From a virus, in the IMG/VR virus record IMGVR_UViG_3300032224_000988, positions 1 through 26,392 of that record: a stretch of DNA of 26,392 nucleotides; one strand, 5' to 3'. The position numbers and the translations under genes were made by a program. This document shows positions 10,117 to 16,897 of this stretch, piece after piece (position 1 is the first letter of the stretch; every line of letters starts with the position of its first letter). The notes below the pieces were generated by a model that was not told the origin of the DNA, made no database searches, and saw nothing but the letters and a program-made list of their open reading frames with translations.

Positions 10117-10980
10117 TTAATATTTTTCTACCAATTGAGTAAGTTGATCTACGCTATACTTTAGTTTTCGTAAATAGCAATCTGCTCGCGCAAGCGCAAT
10201 GCAAATATGCTCATCTTTGGCGCAAAGTGTTTTTCCTTCTATTTTTATCTTATATCCAGACAATGGCTTTTTGTCGGAAACTTGTATACTTTTTTCTGAG
10301 ATAATTGCCTTCAGATTTCCATCATGGCAGTATATCGTATTGTACCGTTCATATATGCAATCAAACGCATACAAGCATGTTTCTACTATGCTTGGGGCGT
10401 GTAGTGCGTTTGCAATGGCGTTAGGTGAACTTTGATTCCCAATGAATAGGGGTGCACCAGATATAGCCTCCGCAACATCGTATAGGTCAATTGTGTGCAA
10501 ATGCTCCACATCTCCGAATTTCTTACAGAAGTCTTCATGCTCTTCTTCATGCCCAACAAACATTATGTCTTCCGCGAATGTATCTACGATTTCCTTCCAT
10601 GGAAAAAACTCACCATGCCACCTTGCTCCACGACTAACTACGATCTTTCCAGATGCGTAGTTGTTCTTTCCAGACTTGATCCACGGCTTGCTCAAATCAA
10701 TCTTAGCACCAACCCACCTTGCTACTCGGTTAGCAATATTGTCTCCATAGACCATCCCCCCATTCCGGTATGTTGAAAGATCAACGTCGATACTCTCACC
10801 TTCATGCTTCTTTACAGCTATCCCCTGCGCCTCTATTAGCCTTGAGAATGCGCCAATCCTATTCACGATTGGTTTAGTCCATGGACGATCATCAACATAA
10901 AGATTCGTTACTCCCAATGCCTGCATAGTTGGCAAAGAATAAATAATATCTCCGATGCAGCCGGAATGAAATGCGTTCAT
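10117..10980 (-). CDS. GT9-like (heptosyltransferase-type) glycosyltransferase
   Basis: 287 aa from the ATG at 10980; an in-frame TTG six codons upstream is a weaker start. The N-terminus HSGCIGDIIYSLPTMQALGV matches the GD-I-SLP-QAL motif of GT9/ADP-heptose transferases. The C-terminal segment LFIGNQSSPNAIANALHAPS matches their nucleotide-sugar-binding motif (FIG.dSg..H.A.A). This implies a GT-B fold transferring a sugar from a nucleotide donor, probably in the cytoplasm. As first gene of the late operon, it may glycosylate virion proteins; modification of host surface sugars is the alternative. Donor unknown. The canonical His after the SSP segment is replaced by Asn. Confidence 0.75.
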   Translation of the reverse strand: MNAFHSGCIGDIIYSLPTMQALGVTNLYVDDRPWTKPIVNRIGAFSRLIEAQGIAVKKHEGESIDVDLSTYRNGGMVYGDNIANRVARWVGAKIDLSKPWIKSGKNNYASGKIVVSRGARWHGEFFPWKEIVDTFAEDIMFVGHEEEHEDFCKKFGDVEHLHTIDLYDVAEAISGAPLFIGNQSSPNAIANALHAPSIVETCLYAFDCIYERYNTIYCHDGNLKAIISEKSIQVSDKKPLSGYKIKIEGKTLCAKDEHICIALARADCYLRKLKYSVDQLTQLVEKY

Positions 10981-11039
10981 GCTTCTATTGTTAAACAATA
11001 CTGAAAGAAATTCAAGTTACTTTTTCTTTCAAGAAATAT

Positions 11040-11065
11040 TTGACTTGTTGAAAAATCTGTATAAT
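11040..11065 (+). promoter_or_regulatory. Sigma-70-like promoter
   Basis: TTGACT at 11040-11045 and a perfect TATAAT at 11060-11065, with a short 14-bp spacer. Transcription would begin near 11072 and meet the terminator at 11129-11167, giving an RNA of about 95 nt unless it reads through. Confidence 0.5.
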
Positions 11066-11102
11066 ATTTTCCACATCTTACTTGAATCGTCGGAGATTTG
11101 AG

Positions 11103-11138
11103 ATGGTAAATTTTCCTCATGGTCAAAGCCCGTCTTGA
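11103..11138 (+). CDS. Candidate 11-aa leader peptide
   Basis: ATG at 11103 encodes MVNFPHGQSPS and stops with TGA at 11136-11138. It is one of few starts here with a good Shine-Dalgarno: GGAG at 11092-11095, seven bases upstream. The stop falls inside the 5' arm of the intrinsic terminator that begins at 11129. A ribosome at the end of this frame would cover the terminator stem, the layout of an attenuator. No regulatory amino-acid run is present, so the controlling signal is unknown. Confidence 0.35.
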   Translation: MVNFPHGQSPS

Positions 11139-11167
11139 TATCCGACTATCAAGGCGGGTTTTTCTTT
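11128..11167 (+). terminator. Intrinsic terminator
   Basis: A 12-bp stem CCCGTCTTGATA / TATCAAGGCGGG (11129-11140 and 11147-11158, one G-U pair), six-base loop tccgac, followed by TTTTT-C-TTT. The U-tract is on the plus strand only. Confidence 0.8.
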
Positions 11168-11560
11168 AGCATGAAGCCTAACGGCAGTTCCCTAAAAGAG
11201 CCTGTAAGATGCTGTATCGGTAAGCGACATATGATCGAGAAAATGGTGACGAGAATTTAATCGCACTCACCAAGAAACGCACATGACTGGAATGATGAAG
11301 CCATGCCAACCAGTCACAATTATCATATCGTTGGATTCAACAATATGATCTTTGAATACACGCCACAGCGATGTGGGCGAAGGTGCTACTAAGGGTGAAT
11401 GTTGAGTGTTGGTGCGGCCCGTTAAAGATAGTAGCATTACTGCTGATAGTGCCATTTGCCGATTCCTATATGGGAGGTTTAATGTCAATTGATGCCCTTC
11501 ATCTACGCAATAGGCGAAGTGCATCCTGAAGCCTTTACCTCAAACCAACTGGGAGATATT
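11168..11560 (+). ncRNA. Candidate structured RNA of unknown family
   Basis: Several perfect or near-perfect inverted repeats are packed together. TGACTGG/CCAGTCA lies at 11284-11290 and 11310-11316. A 12-bp stem with one mismatch spans 11322-11349 (ATCATAT.GTTG gatt CAAC.ATATGAT). CGCCACA-GCGA-TGTGGGCG at 11361-11379 has a GNRA tetraloop and one bulge. TGCTACTA/TAGTAGCA lies at 11384-11391 and 11429-11436. The plus strand is suggested because the tetraloop is GNRA there. It does not match the cores of tmRNA, RNase P or 6S that I can recall. Boundaries are approximate. Confidence 0.35.
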
Positions 11561-11609
11561 AATATACCACATCAAGCATAATATACGATATATCCGATTA
11601 AGATATACC

Positions 11610-11637
11610 TTGTCGGATATAGGAAATATGATATGAT
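11610..11637 (+). promoter_or_regulatory. Promoter abutting the GT4 start codon
   Basis: TTGTCG at 11610-11615, 16-bp spacer, TATGAT at 11632-11637; a second TATGAT overlaps at 11627-11632. The ATG at 11647 is only nine bases past the -10 box, so the 5' leader would be about three bases. Confidence 0.5.
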
Positions 11638-11646
11638 TTTACGGTA

Positions 11647-12768
11647 ATGAAACACACATTTCACGTTTTGGGACTTCCGCATACAGTCTCTTCAAAAGAA
11701 TTCAACGCTTGTGCGTACACGCAAAAAGTAGTAAAATTTGCAAAAATGATGACTGAGCGAGGTCACACAGTTATCCACTATGGACATGAAGACTCTGATC
11801 TACAATGCAGCGAACACGTCACCGTACTTACCAATCACGACTTTCGAGAGAGCTATGGGTCACATGACTGGCGCAAGACCTTTTTTAAGTTCAATACCAA
11901 CGACCATGCGTATCGTAAGTTTTACGACAACGCTATCCGTGAAATATCCGTACGGAAACGGAGTAACGAGTTTATCTTGCCATTCTGGGGTTCTGGCGTA
12001 CGTCCCATATGTGATGCCCACCAAGACCTGATTTGTGTTGAGCCAGGCATTGGATATGCTGGTGGACATTGGGCTAGGTGGAAAGTGTGGGAGAGCTACG
12101 CAATTTATCATGCTTATTGTGGACTGAAGAATGTTGGTCAGTGTAACCAAGATTGGTATGACGTTGTTATTCCAAACTATTTCGATGTCGAAGATTTCGA
12201 CTTCGTGAGCAAGAAAGAAGATTACTTCCTATACCTTGGCCGAGTTTATAATGGAAAGGGAGTAGATGTTGCTATCCAAGCTACAGAAAGAGCAGGGGTT
12301 AAGTTGGTCATTGCTGGACAGAAGGAGGAAGGTTACAAGCTTCCAGACCACGTTGAGTATGTAGGATACGCAGATGTTCCAACGAGAAAAAAGCTCATGT
12401 CTAATGCCAAGGCATCGTTCCTTCCATCCATGTACGTAGAACCATTTGGTGGTGTTCAGATTGAAAACTTGTTGTCAGGCACTCCTACTATCACCACAGA
12501 CTGGGGTAGCTTTGCTGAAAACAACCTACATGGTATCACTGGCTATCGCTGTAGAACGATGGGTGACTTCGTAGATGCTGTTAAAAACATTGATCAGATC
12601 AACCCATACGATTGCCGTAAATTTGGCGAGAACTTCACATTGGAAAAAGTGGCTCCAATGTACGAGAAGTATTTTGATGATGTCATGGATGTCTACACTG
12701 GAAAAGGGTGGTATTCTGATGGAAATGGAATTGAAGCAATGAATAAGTTTTATCCAAGCATTATATGA
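11647..12768 (+). CDS. GT4-family glycosyltransferase
   Basis: 373 aa. The C-terminal half is a clear GT-B, Glycos_transf_1-type domain: FLYLGRVYNGKGVDVAIQAT (start near 194), KLVIAGQ, VEYVGYADVPTRKKLMSNAK, then the E-x7-E motif E265PFGGVQIE273 that holds the nucleotide-sugar. It transfers a sugar from a nucleotide donor to an unknown acceptor, in the cytoplasm or at the inner membrane face. Its TGA overlaps the ATG of the methyltransferase (ATGA), so the two are co-translated. With the GT9-like gene on the other strand it suggests glycan modification of virion, DNA or host surface. No Shine-Dalgarno; likely near-leaderless. Confidence 0.85.
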   Translation: MKHTFHVLGLPHTVSSKEFNACAYTQKVVKFAKMMTERGHTVIHYGHEDSDLQCSEHVTVLTNHDFRESYGSHDWRKTFFKFNTNDHAYRKFYDNAIREISVRKRSNEFILPFWGSGVRPICDAHQDLICVEPGIGYAGGHWARWKVWESYAIYHAYCGLKNVGQCNQDWYDVVIPNYFDVEDFDFVSKKEDYFLYLGRVYNGKGVDVAIQATERAGVKLVIAGQKEEGYKLPDHVEYVGYADVPTRKKLMSNAKASFLPSMYVEPFGGVQIENLLSGTPTITTDWGSFAENNLHGITGYRCRTMGDFVDAVKNIDQINPYDCRKFGENFTLEKVAPMYEKYFDDVMDVYTGKGWYSDGNGIEAMNKFYPSII

Positions 12769-13334
12769 GTGACTACACATTTGAATCGCAATACTGGGGC
12801 GATTGCTGCAATACATTTGACGAAGACCAGAAGCACTATGTCTATGCTCAATACATGGGTCTAAAGCAGGCGGGATACTCGTTTGATGTTGGTGGAAATT
12901 CAATCATTGATATTGGTGGTGGTCCAACATCGATGCTTCTCAAGACAATCAACCTTGGACAACGCGGAACTGTAATCGATCCCTTAAAGTATCCAGACTG
13001 GACATATGCTCGATATGCCGCAAAGGGAATAACGCCCATTGTAATTCGCGGGGAGGATTTAATCATTAAGCACTTTGCCAAAGGATACGATGAAGCGTGG
13101 ATTTATAACTGCCTTCAGCACACAGACGATCCAGAACTAATCATCAAAAACGCACTGAGCGCAGCAAAAACGCTAAGAATCTTTGAATGGGTTAATGTTC
13201 CAGCCCATGATGGGCATCCAATTGAACTAACCAAAGAGAAGTTGGATCAATGGATAGGTAAAGAAGGCCAAACAATTCGTCTTGCAGAAAGGGGATGTTT
13301 TGGTTTAGCATATTTCAACACATACACACAATGA
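12765..13334 (+). CDS. SAM-dependent methyltransferase-like protein
   Basis: 189 aa. Motif I is SIIDIGGGPTSMLL (residues 46-59), followed by an acidic strand end TVIDPLKYPDW and a motif IV-like YDEAWIYNCLQHTDDPELII, the layout of a class I Rossmann methyltransferase of the small-molecule or sugar type. It is short and lacks a recognisable nucleic-acid target domain. Coupled by ATGA overlaps to the GT4 gene before it and the MazG gene after it, it may methylate the sugar that GT4 adds or its acceptor. The substrate is inferred from context only. Confidence 0.75.
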   Translation: MSDYTFESQYWGDCCNTFDEDQKHYVYAQYMGLKQAGYSFDVGGNSIIDIGGGPTSMLLKTINLGQRGTVIDPLKYPDWTYARYAAKGITPIVIRGEDLIIKHFAKGYDEAWIYNCLQHTDDPELIIKNALSAAKTLRIFEWVNVPAHDGHPIELTKEKLDQWIGKEGQTIRLAERGCFGLAYFNTYTQ

Positions 13335-13798
13335 GCAACACAACACCATATCAACAATTCGTAAATTCAATCGTTAAGCCTGGGGATGAAATTATTCGCC
13401 AATTAACCCCACACCAAGCACACCTACTCCATATGGCAGTTGGCGTGTCCGGCGAAGCTGGAGAGCTTCTGGACGCAATTAAGAAGCATTGCGTGTATCA
13501 GAAGCCAATCAACATGGAGAATGTATTGGAGGAAGCTGGAGACATCTTGTTCTATCTTACCGGACTTCTAAATGATCTGGACATCTCTTTAGAGGATTGC
13601 ATCAATGCAAATATAATTAAACTATCCAAACGATACCCTAACGGGAAGTATACGAATGCAGCTGCAATTGCACGGGCAGATAAGAACGATCAATCAGAAG
13701 ACGCAAGGCCACTCGCAAACATTGAGGACGATTTTGGCGATGTGAAAATTGAAACTATTGCCTGCACACTCGAAGAAGAGTGTGAGTCTTTCCAATAG
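13331..13798 (+). CDS. MazG-like nucleotide pyrophosphohydrolase
   Basis: 155 aa from the ATG at 13331, chosen because it overlaps the methyltransferase stop (ATGA); a start 12 codons upstream is less likely. The all-alpha MazG metal site is present: E42-x2-E45 (SGEAGELLDAI) and E68-x2-D71 (LEEAGDILFYL). The family hydrolyses (d)NTPs to monophosphates and pyrophosphate. In phages it may tune nucleotide pools or alarmone levels. The C-terminal ~45 residues (after about 110) are acidic and outside the core domain. Next to dCMP deaminase, nucleotide-pool control is the likely role. Confidence 0.85.
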   Translation: MSNTTPYQQFVNSIVKPGDEIIRQLTPHQAHLLHMAVGVSGEAGELLDAIKKHCVYQKPINMENVLEEAGDILFYLTGLLNDLDISLEDCINANIIKLSKRYPNGKYTNAAAIARADKNDQSEDARPLANIEDDFGDVKIETIACTLEEECESFQ

Positions 13799-13836
13799 CC
13801 GCACATCCAATAATAAAAGACTACGCACATCTAATA

Positions 13837-14349
13837 ATGAACTGGGACGAATATGCTATTGGAATTGCAGAGGCAGTCTCAAATAAAAGCAAAGACCCAT
13901 GGAATAAAGTTGGCGCTGTAATACTTCGGGAAGATCACTCTATAGCTTCTGTCGGATATAATGGATTCCCACAAGGTGTAGAAGAGGACTGGTCTAATCG
14001 AGATGAGCGCAGAAAATACGTTATCCATGCAGAACAAAACGCACTGAGATATATTAAGCCAGGAGAGGGCGAGGCTATCTACTCAACGCTTATGCCATGT
14101 AGCGACTGCATAAAAGCAATTGCTGCATATAAGATAAAAAAAGTTATCTATAGGGATTTATATGTAAATGATTTTTCAGCTATTGAGTTTGCAGAAAAAA
14201 TGGGAATTGAATTAGTTCAGTTCAAAAAACCTAAACTAACCTCTCATTGGGATCATAGCACAAAACCATCTGTGTTTATTGTTAAACAAGAACAGAAGGA
14301 AATCTATCGAGGAACATACCCAAACGGAGAAAAAATACTTGGAATATGA
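13837..14349 (+). CDS. dcd-type (dCMP deaminase): dCMP deaminase (zinc-dependent)
   Basis: 170 aa. The zinc deaminase signature is intact: H64-A-E66 (YVIHAEQNAL) and P87-C88-x2-C91 (LMPCSDCIKAI). An N-terminal helix and the DPWNKVGAVI segment are typical of phage deoxycytidylate deaminases, which turn dCMP into dUMP for dTMP synthesis. It lies 38 bases downstream of the MazG gene. The gap holds two copies of GCACATCyAATAAT (13801 and 13825), the second touching the start codon, and no Shine-Dalgarno. No thymidylate synthase is in the window. Confident family call. Confidence 0.9.
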   Translation: MNWDEYAIGIAEAVSNKSKDPWNKVGAVILREDHSIASVGYNGFPQGVEEDWSNRDERRKYVIHAEQNALRYIKPGEGEAIYSTLMPCSDCIKAIAAYKIKKVIYRDLYVNDFSAIEFAEKMGIELVQFKKPKLTSHWDHSTKPSVFIVKQEQKEIYRGTYPNGEKILGI

Positions 14350-14402
14350 ACGATCAAACTTTTGCAATAATTGTTGCTTTGGCAATTATTGCTTTATGCT
14401 AA
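14346..14402 (+). CDS. Possible 18-aa membrane microprotein
   Basis: ATG overlaps the TGA of dCMP deaminase (ATGA) and encodes MNDQTFAIIVALAIIALC, a single hydrophobic helix. Against it, the frame lies largely in a perfect 10-bp inverted repeat (14364-14373 / 14383-14392), so its content may simply reflect a hairpin. Confidence 0.25.
   Translation: MNDQTFAIIVALAIIALC
14364..14392. terminator. Hairpin between convergent genes
   Basis: GCAATAATTG / CAATTATTGC, a perfect 10-bp stem with a nine-base loop, placed between plus-strand dCMP deaminase and minus-strand small genes. Only TTTA follows, so terminator strength is doubtful. Confidence 0.4.
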
Positions 14403-14457
14403 CTCGCGCCATTTGTTGTGGTGTATAATTGTAATTGCCAACTGTAGGTTTTTTCAT
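14386..14457 (-). CDS. Possible 23-aa microprotein
   Basis: A minus-strand frame from the ATG at 14457 encodes MKKPTVGNYNYTPQQMARVS and three more residues. It lies one base after the stop of the 50-aa gene on the same strand, a spacing that fits an operon. No family is recognised. Confidence 0.3.
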   Translation of the reverse strand: MKKPTVGNYNYTPQQMARVSIKQ

Positions 14458-14458
14458 A

Positions 14459-14611
14459 TTAGTAATTTAGTTTTCCCATTGCGCCTGTCTTGACCTTGCC
14501 AGTTTCACGATTTTTTGTGAATCCATTCTTACCTTGCTGTTGTCCCTTGGTAATTTTCTTGCCGTCTTTGGGTTGATCGTAAAACGCTTTAAGTGAGTTG
14601 TATTTTTTCAT
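14459..14611 (-). CDS. Small basic protein, 50 aa
   Basis: From the ATG at 14611, 50 codons encode a Lys-rich protein starting MKKYNSLKAFYDQPKDGKKI, with a middle GQQQGKNGFTKNRETGKVKT and ending GKLNY. It starts six bases after the stop of the 94-aa gene and shares its orientation. Composition (Lys, Gly, Asn, Gln, no hydrophobic core) resembles small nucleic-acid-associated or packaged phage proteins. That role is an inference; the family is not recognised. Confidence 0.55.
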   Translation of the reverse strand: MKKYNSLKAFYDQPKDGKKITKGQQQGKNGFTKNRETGKVKTGAMGKLNY

Positions 14612-14617
14612 AATATT

Positions 14618-14902
14618 TTAAAAAACAACCTGACCTTCTCCAGGTATATGTCCAATTCCAAATTCAATAAATCTCCTATTTTTATAAGCATTTAACTTTC
14701 TTTGCTTTTCTTCTGGAGACATAAACTTAGATTTATTAGGGTCCATTGCATTATTTCTATCTTCTTCTTCTTGAGCTTGTAGAATTTTTTCACGCGCTAA
14801 AAATTGCTCTGGGTCAATTCCCATTCTATTTGCTGCCTCTTGAATTAAAGAAGATTGCATTCTTTTTTCTCTTGGATTTGCGTATGATATTGATCCTGGC
14901 AT
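14618..14902 (-). CDS. Small charged protein, 94 aa
   Basis: 94 aa, not recognised. The sequence is helical and highly charged (MGIDPEQFLAREKILQAQEE; SPEEKQRKLNAYKNRRFIEF), ending GIGHIPGEGQVVF. It heads a short minus-strand group (94, 50 and perhaps 23 aa) set inside the plus-strand replication region. It diverges from the 81-aa gene with 46 bases between the two start codons. The late virion genes share its orientation, so it could be a displaced late gene. No catalytic or membrane motif. Confidence 0.6.
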   Translation of the reverse strand: MPGSISYANPREKRMQSSLIQEAANRMGIDPEQFLAREKILQAQEEEDRNNAMDPNKSKFMSPEEKQRKLNAYKNRRFIEFGIGHIPGEGQVVF

Positions 14903-14912
14903 AATGTTTTTA

Positions 14913-14940
14913 TTGAAGTTTTTGATATTACTTATATACT
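14913..14940 (+). promoter_or_regulatory. Promoter abutting the 81-aa gene start
   Basis: TTGAAG at 14913-14918, 16-bp spacer, TATACT at 14935-14940. The ATG is at 14949, so the expected transcript has almost no leader. Confidence 0.5.
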
Positions 14941-14948
14941 ATATTTCT

Positions 14949-15194
14949 ATGAGTAAAGAAAAATTGTTTGAATACTATCTACTTAAAAACCCTTCACTTG
15001 TCAATCAACTCATAGACGGGAAAGTTGTATTGTCAGCAAAGGGATTCAAGAAGTTCTTTGATACAACATACGATGTGGCGTATAAAGAAGGAATATACGA
15101 TGAATCGTATACAGACGAGCTTCCACCAAATAGAACAACGTCTCAAGACCCTGATGGTTTAAAAGACCTTTTAAATCTTTTCGGAATGCGTTGA
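14949..15194 (+). CDS. Small phage protein, paralogue of the gene at 25132
   Basis: 81 aa from the ATG at 14949; the promoter at 14913-14940 excludes a start 15 codons upstream. Features: a short helix, NPSLVNQLIDGKVVLSAKGF, KKFFDTTYDVAYKEG, a variable acidic linker, and DLLNLFGM at the end. The gene at 25132-25380 has the same order (NPSF, GMVTLSARGLRKLF, TWDFAYEAG, linker, GLMRRFGMK), so the two are homologous. Such N-P-S ... LSA.G..K.F..T.D.A...G proteins are, from memory, recurrent small phage proteins of unknown function. Its stop codon lies inside the -35 box of the helicase promoter. Confidence 0.75.
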   Translation: MSKEKLFEYYLLKNPSLVNQLIDGKVVLSAKGFKKFFDTTYDVAYKEGIYDESYTDELPPNRTTSQDPDGLKDLLNLFGMR

Positions 15195-15218
15195 CAAGTT
15201 CTGAAGTTTCTGTATAAT
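15191..15218 (+). promoter_or_regulatory. Consensus sigma-70 promoter of the helicase gene
   Basis: Perfect TTGACA (15191-15196), 16-bp spacer and perfect TATAAT (15213-15218). The helicase ATG at 15230 is 11 bases past the -10 box, predicting a leader of about five bases and no Shine-Dalgarno. Confidence 0.8.
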
Positions 15219-15229
15219 CGACCTCGACT

Positions 15230-16501
15230 ATGGAAAAACAACTACCGTCCGATATGGGCGCGGAGCAAGGCTTGCTTTGTTCCTGCATGCAAGACACGCG
15301 AATCATTGGCAAGATTGCCGATATTATTACGCTGGAACACTTTAATTCTCCAGCACACCAAGACATCTGGACTACTTTGGTTAAGATGTATTTCGACAAG
15401 AAACCTATAGACTTGTTAACAATAACATCGGAATTGTGCGCATCCAAACTCCTTGATGGAATTGGTGGCGAGCATTACATCACGCAAATCTACACTGTTG
15501 TTTACTCATCCGCTAACTGGGATGAATATCTCAAGACAGTATCAGACTGCTACCTTCGCCGGAAGATACACTTTGCCGCGAAGAGAATGGCGATAGATGC
15601 GCTTGATAGGACTCAAGACCCAGAAGATATCAAGGAGGCCGCAAGCCGCGAGATAACCGGAATGATGACAACTAAAACAGAGTCTGTCCACATTGCGGAA
15701 GTATTCAATAGCAGGATCACGGCATGGGAAGAAGCTGCAAGAACAGGAGGTGCAATCAACCGAGGGCATGATTCATGTTTTCCAAAGTGGAATATGTCAA
15801 CGAGAGGATTCCGGCCTCAGACTGTACACATCGTAGCCGGACGCGCAAAGCAGGGAAAGACAACAGCAGCACTCCAGATGGTGACTACTCCAGCAATCGA
15901 CAAGAAGGTTCCGATTGGAATCATATCGCTTGAGATGGGCGCTGGTGAACTCGTGGACAAGATTACATCATGCCATGCTCAGATCGGAATGAATGACCTG
16001 CGTGATGGTAAACTTAATCGCGCAGACTTTGCAAAGGTATCAAACTTCATGGCACAAGGAATGAAAGCTCCAATCCACATTGTTGATGAAGCTTCAATGA
16101 CGGTGAATCAATTTAGAGCCAGGGCAAGAAGGCTGGTTGCTGAGAACAAGTGTGAGATTATCATGTTGGACTACGCGCAGCTTGTAACTCCAAGCAACAT
16201 GAAGGAAAGCCGAGAGCGCCAAGTAGCAGAGATTAGCCGCATGACGAAGATTGTAGCAAAAGAGTTGAATGTGTGTGTGGTTCTTCTCGCTCAACTCAAC
16301 GAGGACAACACGATCCGCGAGAGTCGAACATTTGAGATGGACTGCGATAGCCTTACTAAGATTATGCCAGTAGAGGAATCGGATGATCCATACGCATATG
16401 TTCTGCACATAACGCACAACAGAAATGGAACAACTCCAATCATCCCGCTGCGATTCCATAAGCATATGGCTCGATTGGAAGAAAGCGCATCTGAAAAATA
16501 A
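15230..16501 (+). CDS. dnaB-like: DnaB-like replicative helicase
   Basis: 423 aa. An N-terminal DnaB-type helical domain (EQGLLCSCMQD; ITLEHFNSPAHQDIW) is followed by a RecA-like ATPase: Walker A G204RAKQGKT211, IGIISLEMGAGELVDKI, Walker B IIMLDYAQLV (310-319), sensor LLAQLNED (352-359). The enzyme would unwind DNA 5' to 3' at the phage fork as a hexamer. Odd points: the usual P after GR in Walker A is A, QLNR reads QLNE, and the RESG-IEQDAD stretch reads RESRTFEMDCD. It ends with IIPLRFHKHMARLEES, a plausible arginine-finger region. No primase gene is visible. The start is fixed by the adjoining promoter. Confidence 0.88.
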   Translation: MEKQLPSDMGAEQGLLCSCMQDTRIIGKIADIITLEHFNSPAHQDIWTTLVKMYFDKKPIDLLTITSELCASKLLDGIGGEHYITQIYTVVYSSANWDEYLKTVSDCYLRRKIHFAAKRMAIDALDRTQDPEDIKEAASREITGMMTTKTESVHIAEVFNSRITAWEEAARTGGAINRGHDSCFPKWNMSTRGFRPQTVHIVAGRAKQGKTTAALQMVTTPAIDKKVPIGIISLEMGAGELVDKITSCHAQIGMNDLRDGKLNRADFAKVSNFMAQGMKAPIHIVDEASMTVNQFRARARRLVAENKCEIIMLDYAQLVTPSNMKESRERQVAEISRMTKIVAKELNVCVVLLAQLNEDNTIRESRTFEMDCDSLTKIMPVEESDDPYAYVLHITHNRNGTTPIIPLRFHKHMARLEESASEK

Positions 16502-16820
16502 AATTTACATTATTAGAAAACAATCTATATTAGATACATGACAAATAAAGATTTTCCTTGGAGTCGCTGAACGACAACATTTCCATAAGTCGGTGAACGC
16601 CCACCTTAGTTGCCAGTTCCATTAACTGGTGTAAAGGCGTGACAGACCGGAGAGACGGTCCCAATTTGATCTTTGAAAATTTACGGGAAGCATGGAGTCA
16701 TGCAGCTAAGTTGCGAGCTTTGAAGCAACCTTACTTAACTGGAATCAACAGCCAAGCGGCATTACATGGGGCCGATACTGAAACCATGATTGGTAGTAAC
16801 GCACCAACCCGTATTAATTT
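16502..16820 (+). ncRNA. Candidate structured RNA, 5' block
   Basis: No credible protein; this block holds stacked hairpins upstream of a tRNA. GTCG-ctgaa-CGAC is at 16563-16575. AGTCGsTGAACG is repeated at 16562 and 16588 with one mismatch. CCAGTT-ccatt-AACTGG is at 16613-16629 and GACCG-gagaga-CGGTC at 16645-16660. GCATG-gagt-CATGC is at 16690-16703, GTTGC/GCAAC at 16710-16729, and TTGGT/ACCAA at about 16790-16807. Such a density, with a tRNA inside, recalls large ornate phage RNAs (GOLLD or ROOL type), but I cannot match a consensus. Strand is assumed from neighbours. Confidence 0.4.
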
Positions 16821-16897
16821 AGCGGGATCGACAAGTGGCCTAAGTCAGGAGTCTCATAAGCTCCCAATCGTTGGTTCAAATCCAACTCCCGCTACCA
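16821..16897 (+). tRNA. tRNA with CAU anticodon (Met-elongator or Ile2)
   Basis: A full cloverleaf of 77 nt. Acceptor AGCGGGA pairs with TCCCGCT, discriminator A, encoded CCA. Three-pair D stem GAC/GTC; anticodon stem GGAGT/GCTCC with loop CTCATAA (anticodon CAT at 16855-16857). T arm GTTGG-TTCAAAT-CCAAC. The A1-U72 pair rules out an initiator tRNA, which needs a 1-72 mismatch. It may read AUG, or AUA if TilS modifies C34. A protein frame at 16639-16941 that crosses it is an artefact. Confidence 0.92.

Larger units (their letters stand above)
10981..11646. other. 666-bp non-coding divergence region
   Basis: This separates the minus-strand late operon from the plus-strand glycosyltransferase operon. 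It contains a sigma-70-like promoter, a leader peptide and intrinsic terminator (11040-11167), a block of strong RNA hairpins (about 11280-11440) and the promoter of the next operon. A frame at 11267-11524 on the minus strand is not credible as a gene because it lies over these hairpins. No clear minus-strand late promoter was found. Confidence 0.7.

Noticed and set aside
11267-11524. 85-aa minus-strand frame in the divergence region
   Set aside because: It lies over strong inverted repeats, has no phage-like content, and is isolated from the operon that ends at 10980.
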